NCBI GenBank assembly: GCA_012861695.1
Contig: JAAOOA010000363.1
Location: 62,001 to 126,000 of the forward strand
Origin: Trematomus loennbergii
Lineage: Eukaryota; Chordata; Actinopteri; Perciformes; Nototheniidae
Length of the DNA: 64,000 nucleotides
Direction of reading: 5' to 3'
Shown: positions 10,571 through 20,770 of the stretch, in pieces
How positions within the stretch are numbered: position 1 is the first letter of the stretch
Layout of the letters: every line of letters starts with the position of its first letter
Translations under genes and position numbers: made by a program
The notes under the pieces: generated by a model
The model's input: only the letters and a program-made list of their open reading frames with translations
The model's database searches: none
What the model was told of the DNA's origin: nothing

Positions 10571-11885
10571 TTCAAAAAGCTTTTGGCGGCCATATTGAAT
10601 AACAAACCAATGTGGTTTACTTGTTATCCACAGTTTAGCTGCTAAATGTTACCTTTACAAAGCTACGCTGAAAACACAGCAAAGTTCATATAACGGTATT
10701 AGGTTAGTTGAACCTAATATTTTTATAGTTAAACTCAACACTTTTCTTTGTGCTCCACATATCTAAATGTATAAAGTGTGTTTTCACCTCCGTTCCCTCC
10801 TGTTTGCTGCAGTATGGCAGCAGCGGTCAGGATGGGATCCTCTGTGATCAGATAGTAGTCCTGATGGTGTCCGCTGACCGGGCGCAGGGTGTGGAGCTGC
10901 CTACTCTCAGCGGGGGGAACTGAACGTGGAAACTGTGTTTCTCTGAGGGATCCTCCATGTAGTCTGAGAAGCCTTCTGAGGAAACAAGGTCAAACTATTT
11001 AGGATAATACTATGACAAGGAACAATGTTTAGGCAGTAAATAGAATTTCAATTACATTTCTACTTAAATGTGCAAAAATATTAGAACATCAGTCTTTGTG
11101 GCATGCAGGTAATCAACTGTTTAAGCTTTTACCATTAACATGTAGAATGAATGTTGCAAATTACTTGAAATTATAGCAACTACAATCTATTGTTTACCTC
11201 TATGCATTCAGTGTAGCCACAGAGGTAGCATTATGTCCAGCTAGCATGCTAATTGCTAACGTTATATTATCGTTTTATCCCGGAGGGGAAAACTAGTTTC
11301 TAATCCTGAGAGAAACACCTCGCCTGAAACACACGATTAGTGCCATGAGTTAGTGAAGCAAATTACAGAACATTGCACACTTATTCACAAGTCAAAACGT
11401 GTTCATAGCGGGCATGGCTGTTGTTAGCCAGCTTGGACCTAACGTTAGCAAGTTCTAGCATGGCTAGCTCGATCTACTGAGCAAATAAAAGTACATCTAA
11501 GACCAGTATTGTGCAGATTAAAACAGTGCAGTGCATGTATTTTATTTTACCTTCGTAGTCGTCCCGACATGACTTTGCCAGGTCTGCTAACTTTGCTGAG
11601 CCACGAAACTGCATTCAGTAGAAGCTTCTGCCGAAGCGAGCAAATACAATGGCCGCTTCCAAAAAAAATTCAGAGTCAAACGGGCGTGGTTTGCATCAGA
11701 CGTACGAACGATTTTCTCCCACGACAGTCCCTGCTCTCTAGCAGGGACTGAAAAGCGGGTCGGACGAACTCATTTGAGCTACTTTAGTTCCTGGGGCTTT
11801 TTGGTGTGAACGCAAATATATCGTAGTTCTGATGAACTATTGTGGGAAAAGTACACCAAAGTACTCCGGTGTGAACGCACCTAAG

Positions 11886-13272
11886 GAGGCAAGAGTAAAC
11901 CCTCTCCTAAAGAAACCCACTCTCAACCCGTCCGATGTTATAAACTACAGGCCTGTCTCTCTCCTCCCGTTCCTGTCTAAAACACTTGAACGCGCTTTAA
12001 ACAACTCTCCTGTTATCTCCATCAGAACAACCTTCTTGATCCGCACCAGTCTGGTTTCAAGGCAGGTCACTCCACAGAAACTGCCCTCCTTGCTGTCTCT
12101 GAGGAACTGCACACTGCTAAAGCAGCCTCCTCTCCTCTGTCATCATCCTTTTGGACCTGTCTGCTGCATTCGACACGGTGAACCATCAGATCCTCCGTTG
12201 CACTCTCCAAGAACTTGGAGTTTCAGGCGCTGCACTTTCCCTCCTCACCTCATACCTCAAAGACCGTACCTACAGGGTAACTTGGAGAGGGTCCGAGTCC
12301 GACCCTTGTCAATTAACTACAGGGGTCCCTCAGGGCTCTGTTCTTGGTCCCCTCCTCTTCTCCTTGTACACAAACTCGCTCGGATCTGTCATTATTCCGC
12401 ATGGTTTTTCATACCACTGCTACGCTGATGACACCCAATTAATTCTGTCCTTTCCCCGCTCTGAAACCCAGGTCGTCGCACGCATCTCTGCTTGTCTAGC
12501 TGACATCTCTCAGTGGATGTCTGCTCACCACCTCAAGCTCAACCTTGACAAGACTGAACTGCTTTTCCTTCCGGGAAAAGATTGTCCCACTCTTGACCGA
12601 ACAATCAACATCGGCACCTCTGTTGTTTCCCCAACTCAGACTGCAAGGAATCTGGGTGTGACCCTAGATAACAAACTGTCCTTCACTGCAAACATTGCTG
12701 CTACAACCCGCTGCTGCAGATACACCCTTTACAACATCAGGAGGATACGTCCGCACCTGACCCAGGAAGCAACGCAGGTTCTGGCCCAGGCTCTCGTCAT
12801 CTCACGCCTAGACTACTGCAACTCCCTCCTGGCTGGTCTACCTGCATGTGCTATCCGACCTCTCCAGCTCATCCAGAATGCAGCGGCTCGTCTGGTCTTC
12901 AACCTTCCAACATTTTCCCACACCACGCCGCTCCTCCGCTCACTTCACTGGCTTCCGGTAACTGCTAGAATCCACTTCAAGACACTGGTACTAGCGTACC
13001 ATGCTGTGAATGGATCTGGCCCTTCCTACATCCAGGACATGGTTAAACTCTACACCCCAGCACGTGCACTTCGCTCTGCATCAGCCAAACGGCTCGCTGC
13101 ACCCTCACTGCGAGGGGGACCCAAGTTCCCATCAGCAAAAACACGTCGGTTTGCTATCCTGGCTCCAAAATAGTGGAATGAGCTCCCCATTGAAATCAGG
13201 ACAGCAGAAAGCTTACACATCTTCCGGCGCAGACTGAAAACTCATCTCTTTCGACTCCACTTCGAGCGATAG
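11886..13272 (+). pseudogene. L2-type LINE reverse transcriptase (ORF2, C-terminal half)
   Basis: The RT domain is recognisable by NYRPVSLLPFLSKTLERA near 11940, AAFDTV near 12163, GVPQGSVLGPLLF near 12320 and the catalytic YADDT near 12421. Downstream are the thumb and C-terminal regions, ending in WNELPIEIRTAESLHIFRRR near 13175-13240. One frameshift lies before about 12150. A TAG at 13171-13173 interrupts the last segment, after which coding similarity continues to TAG at 13270-13272. The longest clean stretch is 12151-13173. RNA-templated DNA synthesis would be the family role, but this copy is dead. Confidence 0.85.
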
Positions 13273-13486
13273 AATTACTAACAAAGAACTGCTAACAGAG
13301 CACTTATATACTAATAAAGGAATGGCTTATCTAAAGCCAGTTGAGTAGCACTTGAAATGTTTTGGCTCTATGAAACCTGATGTACTTATATGATTCTGTT
13401 TTCTTCAAGTTTGTATCTTCCTGGTCGAATGTACTTATTTTAAGTCGCTTTGGATAAAAGCGTCAGCTAAATGCAATGTAATGTAA

Positions 13487-14061
13487 AGAGTTAAAAACAA
13501 CAAGGGAATTAAGAACGTATTGCTTGAATTATATGAGCATCTATGATCTGACTGTAACTCAGATATGCTTTGATGCATAACATATTTTCCTCCATTCATC
13601 TTTTTCAAGACTCATGAGAGTATCAACATGTCCAACTTTATTATGGAGGCAAACATTTCCTTTATCTAAAAAATTGTAAGCTAGCAGATAACTGCTCCAA
13701 CTACAGCCCATTTTTCCTGGACAAAATTATTGTTGATAATACTGAGCAGAAGATTTAAAGGTATCCTCTCAGATAACATTTCACCGTTCAGACGGTCTTT
13801 ATATTAGGTCATAACTCTTACGATAGTTTAAGTAGACCCCTAAACCTGATACAGTGTGGCACAAAGTTGAGGCCAAATCTGTAGTGATTTCCCCCGACGC
13901 AGAGACGGCTCGATAGGATTGAGGGCCTTATCTGTTGGGTTTCCTTTGAAAATGTATTTGAGAATTGTATCATTATTATTTTGTGGAGTAAAAAGTACAA
14001 TATTGGCTGCCAAATGGCAGTGGACGTATTAAGTAGCATGAAGAATATAGTCCTTTAAAGT
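13487..14061. other. Non-coding spacer
   Basis: AT-rich sequence between the L2 tail and the next MITE. I see no gene or repeat ends here. Confidence 0.4.
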
Positions 14062-14065
14062 TTAA

Positions 14066-14546
14066 AGGGGACCTATCATGCAAAATGCACTTTTGTACGT
14101 CTTTTATACATGAATATGTGTCCCCGGTGTTCCAGGGAACTCACCAAGTGTCAGAAAACACAACCCTCTCTATTTTCCTCCATACCCAAATCTCTAAAAA
14201 AGGGGCTGCAACGGATCTGATAAAAACTGATCCAGATTTGAACACTGTCCTGACGTCAGGACGGTGGCGCTACGGCTATCTCCACCAATCAGGAGGAGAC
14301 AGCCACGGCCATTGCCGTTCGAAAGCGCTGGAGACGCTGTAGTACATATGCCAGGCCTGTAGGTGGTGCTGTTCTCACAGAATCAGCCCTTACAAAAACA
14401 GGGCTAAAAAAGTGCAAATTGAGCGAAATGAGGCATGGCTAAAATGCATGATCTGTTTGGTATTTTGAAAAAAAAAAAGTATAAATATGCCTTATATAGG
14501 TATGGTCCTACACTATATTATTAAAATATAGCATGATAGGTCCACT
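14066..14546. mobile_element. TTAA MITE, family P2, short copy
   Basis: The ends AGGGGACCTATCATGC and its inverse GCATGATAGGTCCACT are flanked by TTAA at 14062-14065 and 14547-14550. The 481-bp interior matches both ends of the longer copy at 41289-42259 but lacks about 500 bp of its middle. No coding capacity. The TTAA target suggests piggyBac or Kolobok. Confidence 0.85.
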
Positions 14547-14579
14547 TTAAGTTTTAAAGTACCTTGAAGTTGTACTTAA

Positions 14580-15185
14580 CCTGTTACGCACGGCCCCCCC
14601 GGTACCGGGCGGATAAACGCGTCATTTGCAGGAAACAACGTCTAAGGAATCTTAATATTTAATAAACTATGAATGTTTTTATCCATGTAACGGGAAGAAA
14701 CTCAGCTAACTGATCTTTTTAATTTTTTTTCTCCAAAAAAAACCCACAATGCTAACACTCAGCCTCTGAATTAGCCACGAGCGAAAAAATGTAACCTATC
14801 TCTGCACCTAAACTCACTCTAACTCCCTTATTACTTATCCTAGATGCACAGCCAACCCCTCGTTTTGCATCAGCTGGAGACACAGAATCTGGGGGTGCCC
14901 ACCTCAACACTCAGTGATAAACATTTGCGACGCTATAAACGAAAGCGTACATCATAACATGTGGAGCGAGGTAGCTAGAAACGCTAACATGGCTTACCTT
15001 GGTCAAAACTGGTCTTCAATGGCATTAAAACGATAAAAAAAACGATGCTGCAGTTAATCCATAGGTTAATCCAATGTGTCTGTGTCCTCTTTGAAATGAT
15101 TTCTGATAATCCATAAGCAATAAAACTGCTTTTTCGTTTCCAAATGCCAGAGCTAGAGATAGGTCCACTCTGCTGCAAATTTACA
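14580..15185. mobile_element. TTAA MITE, family P1, partial copy
   Basis: Begins right after TTAA (14576-14579) with CCTGTTACGCAC and follows family P1 copy 1 through the GGTACCGG palindrome. Similarity is lost near 15185 in mid-element. No matching right end is visible downstream, so it is truncated or recombined. It starts only 29 bp after the target site of the P2 copy. Confidence 0.75.
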
Positions 15186-16444
15186 TGCGGTTAGCAGTTG
15201 AAGTTGCATGAAGATTGTTGAAGTCTGAAGAGTTCTCCATTGACTTCCATGTTAAAAATGGGATGTATTATGGGATGTATCTCTGGAATTATGAATGATA
15301 AAAGTAATAGCCATCGATTCCCGACCGAGCTGAACGTTTTGATGTTTGAACAGTTTCTGCGATGTTCAATGTGGGAGAAGAAGCAGCGCAAAATAACCCG
15401 GCGGAATAATAAAGAATTTTGTGCGCAGCATAACAGATAGTTGGAATGCTAAATGTTGCAGCTGCGATCGATCCTCCCAATATGAGTGTGGGCTGTTTTC
15501 TTCAGGATTGCAATGATCACTCTGTTCAGAATGTGATGCTATGAGTCAGCTTCCTTGTTCACCATGGCATAGTTTTCTGAGGCTCATGGGTAATGTAATA
15601 AGTGCTTTAGCGTAGCCGTATGTTATTACCAGGAGATTCCTGGATTGTTTTTGTACTCCAAATATTAAGCGAAATATGTCACATTATATAATGACTATCA
15701 CCGAGTCATCATTTTGAGAAAAAGACCTTCAAAGTGTCCTCTTCTCTGGAATCCATCGATCTGATTGATTATTAGCGGAGCAAATGATCAAAGTAGTACG
15801 GAGGGAAAATATTTTCGTTTGGATTACTGGTCTGGGGGAAGCTCGCGAGTGTGTGTGTATGTATGTGTGTGTGTGTTTGTGTATTTTTGAGTTTATGTGT
15901 ATTGTGTTTGTTTCCCGGGGAAAACAATCACGAGAAACACCGGCTGTTGTTATGCTTGCTGTGACGTTAAATTACTCCGTTCTCCGCTTGTAATTATGCC
16001 GTTACAAGCTTCAAAGTTGTATTTATCATCTGAATTTGCCGAAACAAGTTTAATATTCTGAAAGCCAAGACTTTGTTTATTTGAAATCAGATGAAAACAA
16101 ACTGTAACGGACCCTGCCGTGTTATCTATGATTACTATACGCTTACATTCATAATTTCAGCCGGAGGGAGGGGGGCGGCGCTGCGGAACAGCAGAGTGGC
16201 GAGTGAGAGCTGTCTTCTTCCCTTTACAAGCTTCACAAATGTATTTATCGTGTGATTTTGGAAATAAAAGTTTCATATTCTGAAAGCCAAGACTTTGTTT
16301 ATTTAAAATCAAACAAAACATCCAAACCCCGAAAAACTATTTATTTACACAAATTCACGTTTATTTTGAAATGAGCCGTTGCGACTTCCGACTGATTTCG
16401 ATAGAGCGGGTCACATATTACTAATTTTGGATTTAGTAAGTCAT
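15186..16444. other. Non-coding stretch with GT run and an internal duplication
   Basis: No gene is supported. A short GT-rich run lies near 15848-15890. A block of about 87 bp at 16005-16091 (from ACAAGCTTCAAAG to GAAATCAGA) recurs diverged at 16226-16315, 221 bp further on. This is a local direct duplication, possibly the repeated units of an uncharacterised element. Confidence 0.55.
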
Positions 16445-16780
16445 CATTAATTTGCACTTGTTTTTGGTTAGATGGCTGAAATATGTTATGTTGGTGAGAT
16501 GTTCACATTTTCAGTCAGTATATACACATACTAGTATATGTCCAAAGCTCCTTTTAAAAATGGCAAATGCTAAAAAGTGGCAAAAAAAAGAATTAAACAT
16601 AATTACAGCAAACACAATAGCTTAACGTTAAAGGTGTAAGTATTATTATCGTCTGTTTGCCAAATATCTTATTTTCAGCAATATTCCAAGAAATGTTGGA
16701 AAAATCCCATCGTTTTTCGTTGAGGGAGCCCTTGCGATACTAACTTCTGGGTCGGACTACAAAAACACGTCATCCCTGCA
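16445..16780 (+). repeat. Interspersed repeat family R, copy a (right end displaced to 17536-17560)
   Basis: The stretch has the family's TATTTTCAGCAATATTCCAA, CGTTGAGGGAGCCCTTGCG and ACTTCTGGGTCGG blocks and its terminal TCATCCCTGCA. The last bases (CCACTCT) are displaced to 17544 onward by the hAT insertion at 16781-17535. Other copies lie at 17667-17880, 37245-37735 and 61443-61738. I do not recognise the class; it shows neither clear inverted ends nor pol III boxes. Confidence 0.65.
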
Positions 16781-17535
16781 CAGAGTTGGGTGTAACGCGT
16801 TACAAAGTAACCACATATCCACATATCCACGTGCAGTGCTGCATAAACATGGCAGAGTCAGCGATAACTTTCGAGGGGTGGAGGTATGCCCATTATTTTG
16901 AGTTCGTCCGAAGAATAGACAGGAATGTGACGGTGAGGTGCAAACTGTGTCCAGGCCAGAAGCTGTTATCCACTGCTGCAAACACCACGTCAAACCTCAA
17001 CAAACACCTGCAAAGAACACATGCTAAGGTGAAGCTAATAGCTAAGGACCGGACCCCTGAACCCAGAGTGAGGATGTTGTGAGTCGCCGTCGCCGCCGCC
17101 GACTCCGAATCGGCACAAATTAGAATTTGGAGGACCGGTAACCAAAGCAGAGATGGACAGGCTTGTAGCATCCTTCATAGTAGAGGTAATGTTGCCCATT
17201 TGCACAGTGGAATCACCATCGCATCGTTCAGAGATATACTGCGCAAAATACAGATAGCAGGAGACAGAGGACAGCCATGGTCAGAGCTATCTGGATCAGT
17301 CTTATGCACAATGGAAACTGAACTAAAGAGAACATTTGAAACTTTAGCAGTCTGCGTGATCTGCCTGTAGGGAGGGGCGGGCCGGCCCTGCGAGTAAAGT
17401 AACGAGTAAAGTAACGAGTAAAGTAACGAGTTACTTTATGTAGAGAGTAACAAAGTAGTGTAATATATTACTTTTTTTTAAAGTAATATGTAATATGTAA
17501 TATATTACTTTTTTTTAGTAACGACCCCATCTCTG
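16781..17535 (+). mobile_element. hAT transposon remnant carrying a BED-finger gene
   Basis: The ends are CAGAGTTGGGTGTAACGCG and the inverse of CAGAGATGGGG. The 8-bp flanks TCCCTGCA (16773-16780) and TCCCTGGA (17536-17543) differ by one base, as expected for an aged hAT target duplication. The 755-bp body holds the 5' third of a transposase gene and a TAACG/AGTAA-rich right end with three AGTAAAGTAACG-type units. The catalytic part is deleted. Confidence 0.85.
16849..17358 (+). pseudogene. hAT transposase N-terminal fragment with BED zinc finger
   Basis: ATG at 16849 opens MAESAITFEGWRYAHYFEF. The finger is CKLC (near 16940) with HLQRTH (near 17010), a BED-type Cx2C...Hx4H DNA-binding module. 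The frame stops at 17080-17082 after a run of CGC/GCC. A shifted frame continues with AEMDRLVASFIVEV and FRDILRKIQIAGD near 17145-17260, which resembles the next segment of hAT transposases. The RNase-H-like catalytic domain and the dimerisation domain are absent, so the product could at most bind DNA. Confidence 0.75.
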
Positions 17536-17666
17536 TCCCTGGACCACTCTATTCAACAAATGCAAAGTCAAACTGTGAAAGCTCTGTGGTGCATTTCAGT
17601 AATGAATCGTAAAACCCAGAAATGAGTTAGCATTATACCACTCTCAGTTTACTGTACGTGTTATTG

Positions 17667-17880
17667 TATTAGATGCCTGAAATAAGGTCTGTGGTTAACA
17701 CAAGCTGAAGAGATTTTTACAATTTGTTCAACGAGGTATTGTCATTAAATACCTCACTGGTGAGCATCTGACGCTTATTCCGGAAACCAATGGAGAAATC
17801 ACATTGGTTTTAGTCGAGGGTGCCCTTGCGATGCTAACTTCCGGGTCCAACTACAAAAGTACTCATCAATACACCACTCA
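17667..17880 (+). repeat. Interspersed repeat family R, copy b
   Basis: Starts with ATGCCTGAAATAAGGTCTG and GTGGTTAACACAAGC and ends with CGATGCTAACTTCCGGGTC then an ACACCACTC-like terminus. The middle is deleted relative to the copy at 37245-37735. It lies just downstream of copy a, in the same orientation. Confidence 0.65.
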
Positions 17881-18342
17881 ATCCCACAACTGCAAAGTAA
17901 ACTTTTCTGTCAAAGGTCTGTTGTACTAACACCTACCCTGGCTGTTATTGCTGAGGCCAGCTAGTTATTTATCTTATGATTAGTCAGCAGGTTAAGAAGT
18001 TGTCATTATTTTTCCCAGCTAAGCCAATTGATGATGGATCTGATTTGTTTTAACAGTGATGCTTCGCCAGCCAGTACCTCCCGCGAAGACACAAATAAAA
18101 CATAAATACAGAGAGAGGAGGTGGTATAGAACAGGAAGGGAGGATTTAAAGCGAGTTAAAAGTACAACTTTTGGGCTTTTGAATCAGTTCTCACCTACTC
18201 CTTCTCTGAACTTCAGTCATCATCTGTGAATGTACAATTGGACTCTGGAGGAATGGGAGCCAGCAGAGATGAGATGAAAGTGACAGCAGTTTAACAGAAA
18301 GTTCAGAGACAGTGGTGAGGATCAGAGGCAAGAGAAAAAGGT
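17881..18342. other. Non-coding spacer
   Basis: No coding or repeat signal that I can defend, apart from generic AT-rich sequence. Confidence 0.35.
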
Positions 18343-18610
18343 TTGCGGGTGCTAGTGGAGCCTCGCAGATGGGGGTGCTGCAGCCCCCTCAGCATCCCCC
18401 CCTTCCCGCGTCCATTCGTGATGTCTCGCTGTCTCGCAGACCCCACACAGCAAGCAGGAAATGAACCCAGCTCACACTGTCCGCTCCTCGCAGCAGCGAG
18501 CCGCGCAACGTCCCGCCAACACGGCACCCAGACCCCACTCATCTGTTTGTCCTTACTGGTGTCATTTTCTGGTTGCTAACGCCATTGTAACACATAATCA
18601 CTGATGTTCC
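18343..18610. repeat. Internal fragment of TTAA MITE family P3
   Basis: This block (GGTGCTAGTGGAGCCTCGC through GTTGCTAACGCCATTGTAAC) matches, in inverse orientation, the interior of the element at 38291-39027. Neither terminal sequence nor flanking TTAA is present, so it is a fragment. Open frames here are shadows of a GC-rich non-coding MITE interior. Confidence 0.65.
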
Positions 18611-19099
18611 GCTGTAACGGTGGTAGACTCATCAGAACAGAGTGGGCGAGCTGACCAATCAGAGCACAGTGGGCTCACAGGGAGGGGGGGGGGGCAGGAG
18701 CTCCAACATCAGATCCTTCAAATCCGGGAAAAGAAGGCTGCATTCGTGGGCCGCATTCGGAGGAGTCTTGTCTCTTTTTAAAATCGGGACAGCCTTCTTT
18801 CGGCGGAAGTGACGTATGCGGTCTACAAATGCAGCCTCCGAAGGGTGCAGCCCCTGAATTGAGACACGACCGCTGTCGGCAAACGACAACTAGAAAACGA
18901 AGTCATGATATGTCTACTCAAGAGGCTGAGACATAAAGTACAGCAAAGACTGATGACCCTTAAAATAAGGGAAAATAAACTGAAAAATGATTAAGAATGA
19001 AATACCAACACATAGAACATATCATTTTTATTTTTCATAGCTCCTTTATTATTTGTTAATTGTTTTTGTTTCATACTAAAGCCAATTAGGGGCCGGTGT
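18611..19099. other. Non-coding stretch with GC-rich patch
   Basis: A G run near 18683-18693 and a GC-rich block at about 18700-18880 are followed by AT-rich sequence. I see no gene. The GC-rich block may be part of an older repeat, but only one copy is present in this window. Confidence 0.35.
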
Positions 19100-19370
19100 G
19101 TAGGAGACATTTTATGGGTGTTGTTGGTGTCTCAGTTTACTTTATTTATATTTATAGTGCAATACTATTTTGAACACTTGGTGGCGGGGTTTAGCTGCAC
19201 CGGGTGTATAAAAGGGGTCACAGGAGAGGACGAGGACACAGGAGGAAGAGCACACCGATTCCACCAGCCCGGCAGATGCTCATACCACAACCCTTTGACA
19301 CAGCATAATTAAACCTTGGTATGTAAAGCTAAATAAACATCATTATAAACTGCAGCAAAAGACCGGAAAT
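19100..19370 (+). repeat. Possible LTR-like sequence
   Basis: A TATA-type GTGTATAAAAGGGG near 19206 is followed about 120 bp later by AAATAAACATC near 19332. That promoter-to-polyadenylation spacing is what an LTR would show. I cannot find TG/CA ends with a target duplication, nor a second copy, so this remains weak. Confidence 0.25.
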
Positions 19371-20395
19371 CATCTGTTTGTGTCTGCGTCTGGATCACTC
19401 TAAACCCTCCTGTGAAGTAATGGCAAAGGATATAGGACATTGGAACATTGAAATTGCCATTACACTGTTAGAGGACTTTCTGAACCTTATAGGGCAGAAG
19501 CTGCCTTCTCCCTGTCAGATCTTGATAGGGCAGACCAAGGGTTTTGGGTTACTATATGGTAATTCCTGGACTTAAGTAATGTCGGACACTTTGCTTTATA
19601 ATAGAAGAAATAACCTATTGGACCAATGGTGTTTACTCTGGGGGGCGAGTACAGTGATAACATATCATTCCTCCCCCACCACTTATTGTACTGCTTTCTG
19701 TTTTGTTTTGTTTTGTTGTACTGTATCGTTGTCTCTCCTGTTACGTCTGTCTTCGAAAATGTAAAATTAAATCTAAATGATAAAAACTAAACGTTTTTCT
19801 CTGCCATGAAGCTTGTTAACTAGCCCAGCAAACCAGAATCGTGCTGATTAAACAAAACCCTCCTGGGGCTCAGCAAGGAAGACAAACTTAAAAATACTTG
19901 AAATAACTGTGGGGATATTTTTGGCCAACAAAAACTGTTCTTAGCCAATCGATTCTTTGAGTTCAACCAGCCCTGACAGCAAGCCACAAGTTAATTTTAG
20001 ACATTATACACTCACACACAGTGATGCCAGTATGACGCATGAGTCTAGTTACATAACACAAATCCATCAAACAAATGATATGTGTGTGGCCCGGACAAGA
20101 AATACATTATTAAATGACTGGATATTCATGATTGAAATAAACACATCGATACAAATCATACGTTTGACCATATTGAATGTTTACTTTTAAAAGAAGTTAA
20201 GGAAGTTTATAGAGATGCAATGTAGCTAATGATGCTGTTTCAGTAGATTTTTCATTAGTGTTATTTCTCATGTCTGAATGAGGCTGAAATATTCAATTTA
20301 GGTAATGCAGCGGTAACAGGAATGCAATGAGAGTTTTATCTAACCCTATATGGAATGCTAATGTACATTATTTATCTTGGAAATGCATTAATAAA
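19371..20395. other. Non-coding stretch
   Basis: No recognisable gene. A TTTTG-repeat patch lies near 19697-19718. Open frames in this segment are short and have no family resemblance. Confidence 0.35.
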
Positions 20396-20514
20396 TCAAA
20401 CCATGCAGTGCGAGTGTGTGATTACAAAGAATGAATGAGTGCTGGGGAAGCAAAAGTAAAGTGGCCCACTGCTGCGAGAGGCGTGTGCTGGTGTGACTAC
20501 AGTATGTGTGTGTG

Positions 20515-20517
20515 TTG

Positions 20518-20549
<32 letters not shown>

Positions 20550-20700
20550 TGTGTTTTTGTATGTGCGTGGACTCTTTGAAAGTGAGCATCCAGCCGAGTA
20601 TAGAGTGGCATCCTACTGAGGGCAGATGTGAGTGCACAAGTCGACATATGCTGGTCTGAAGGGTGCCGTGCTGAACATGCATTGCTCTGTGTTCAGTGTG

Positions 20701-20739
<39 letters not shown>

Positions 20740-20770
20740 GCGTGTGCGTGTGCGTGTGCGTGTGTGTGTA
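20515..20770. repeat. GT/GCGT microsatellites
   Basis: A (GCGT)n run lies at about 20517-20553, and a (GT)n tract with interspersed GC units at about 20697-20769. Both generate meaningless cysteine/valine or histidine/threonine open frames. Confidence 0.9.

Larger units (their letters stand above)
8371..11882. mobile_element. 3.5-kb TIR DNA transposon inserted in the L2 reading frame
   Basis: The left end begins AGGCGCGTTCACACC and the right end closes with the inverse of AGGTGCGTTCACACC. Further in, both ends share subterminal blocks (ACTTTTCCCACAATAGTTCA; GCGTTCACACCAAAA). A 3-bp duplication AAG (8368-8370 and 11883-11885) flanks it. Removing the element and one AAG rejoins L2 coding sequence in frame (NSLKEARVNPLLKK). 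The interior holds two SINEs (9655-9790, 10382-10570), (AT)n tracts near 9554 and 9622, and weak coding remnants. A 3-bp target is compatible with PIF/Harbinger, although AAG is not the usual TWA, so the superfamily stays open. Confidence 0.8.
7838..13486 (+). mobile_element. 5'-truncated L2-clade LINE, interrupted by a 3.5-kb DNA transposon
   Basis: Coding similarity begins near 7838 (CANRTILRAAERRKWRKS-type region upstream of the RT) and runs to about 8370. It resumes at 11886 and continues through the reverse transcriptase to a stop near 13272. The 3' end carries TTTGGATAAAAGCGTCAGCT at about 13450-13470 followed by short TGTAA units, the tail type of eel UnaL2 and related fish L2 elements. 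The endonuclease and 5' part are missing, as is usual for dead-on-arrival LINE copies. The same 3' tail is found on the SINE at 10382-10570 and, on the minus strand, at 56599-56826. Confidence 0.85.

Noticed and set aside
18343..18610. Plus- and minus-strand open frames of about 78 codons as genes
   Set aside because: The same GC-rich sequence lies in the interior of a MITE at 38291-39027; the frames are incidental.
19100..19370. Host promoter from the TATAAAAGG box
   Set aside because: No downstream gene is visible and a nearby polyadenylation signal makes an LTR-like origin as likely; kept only as a weak LTR-like entry.
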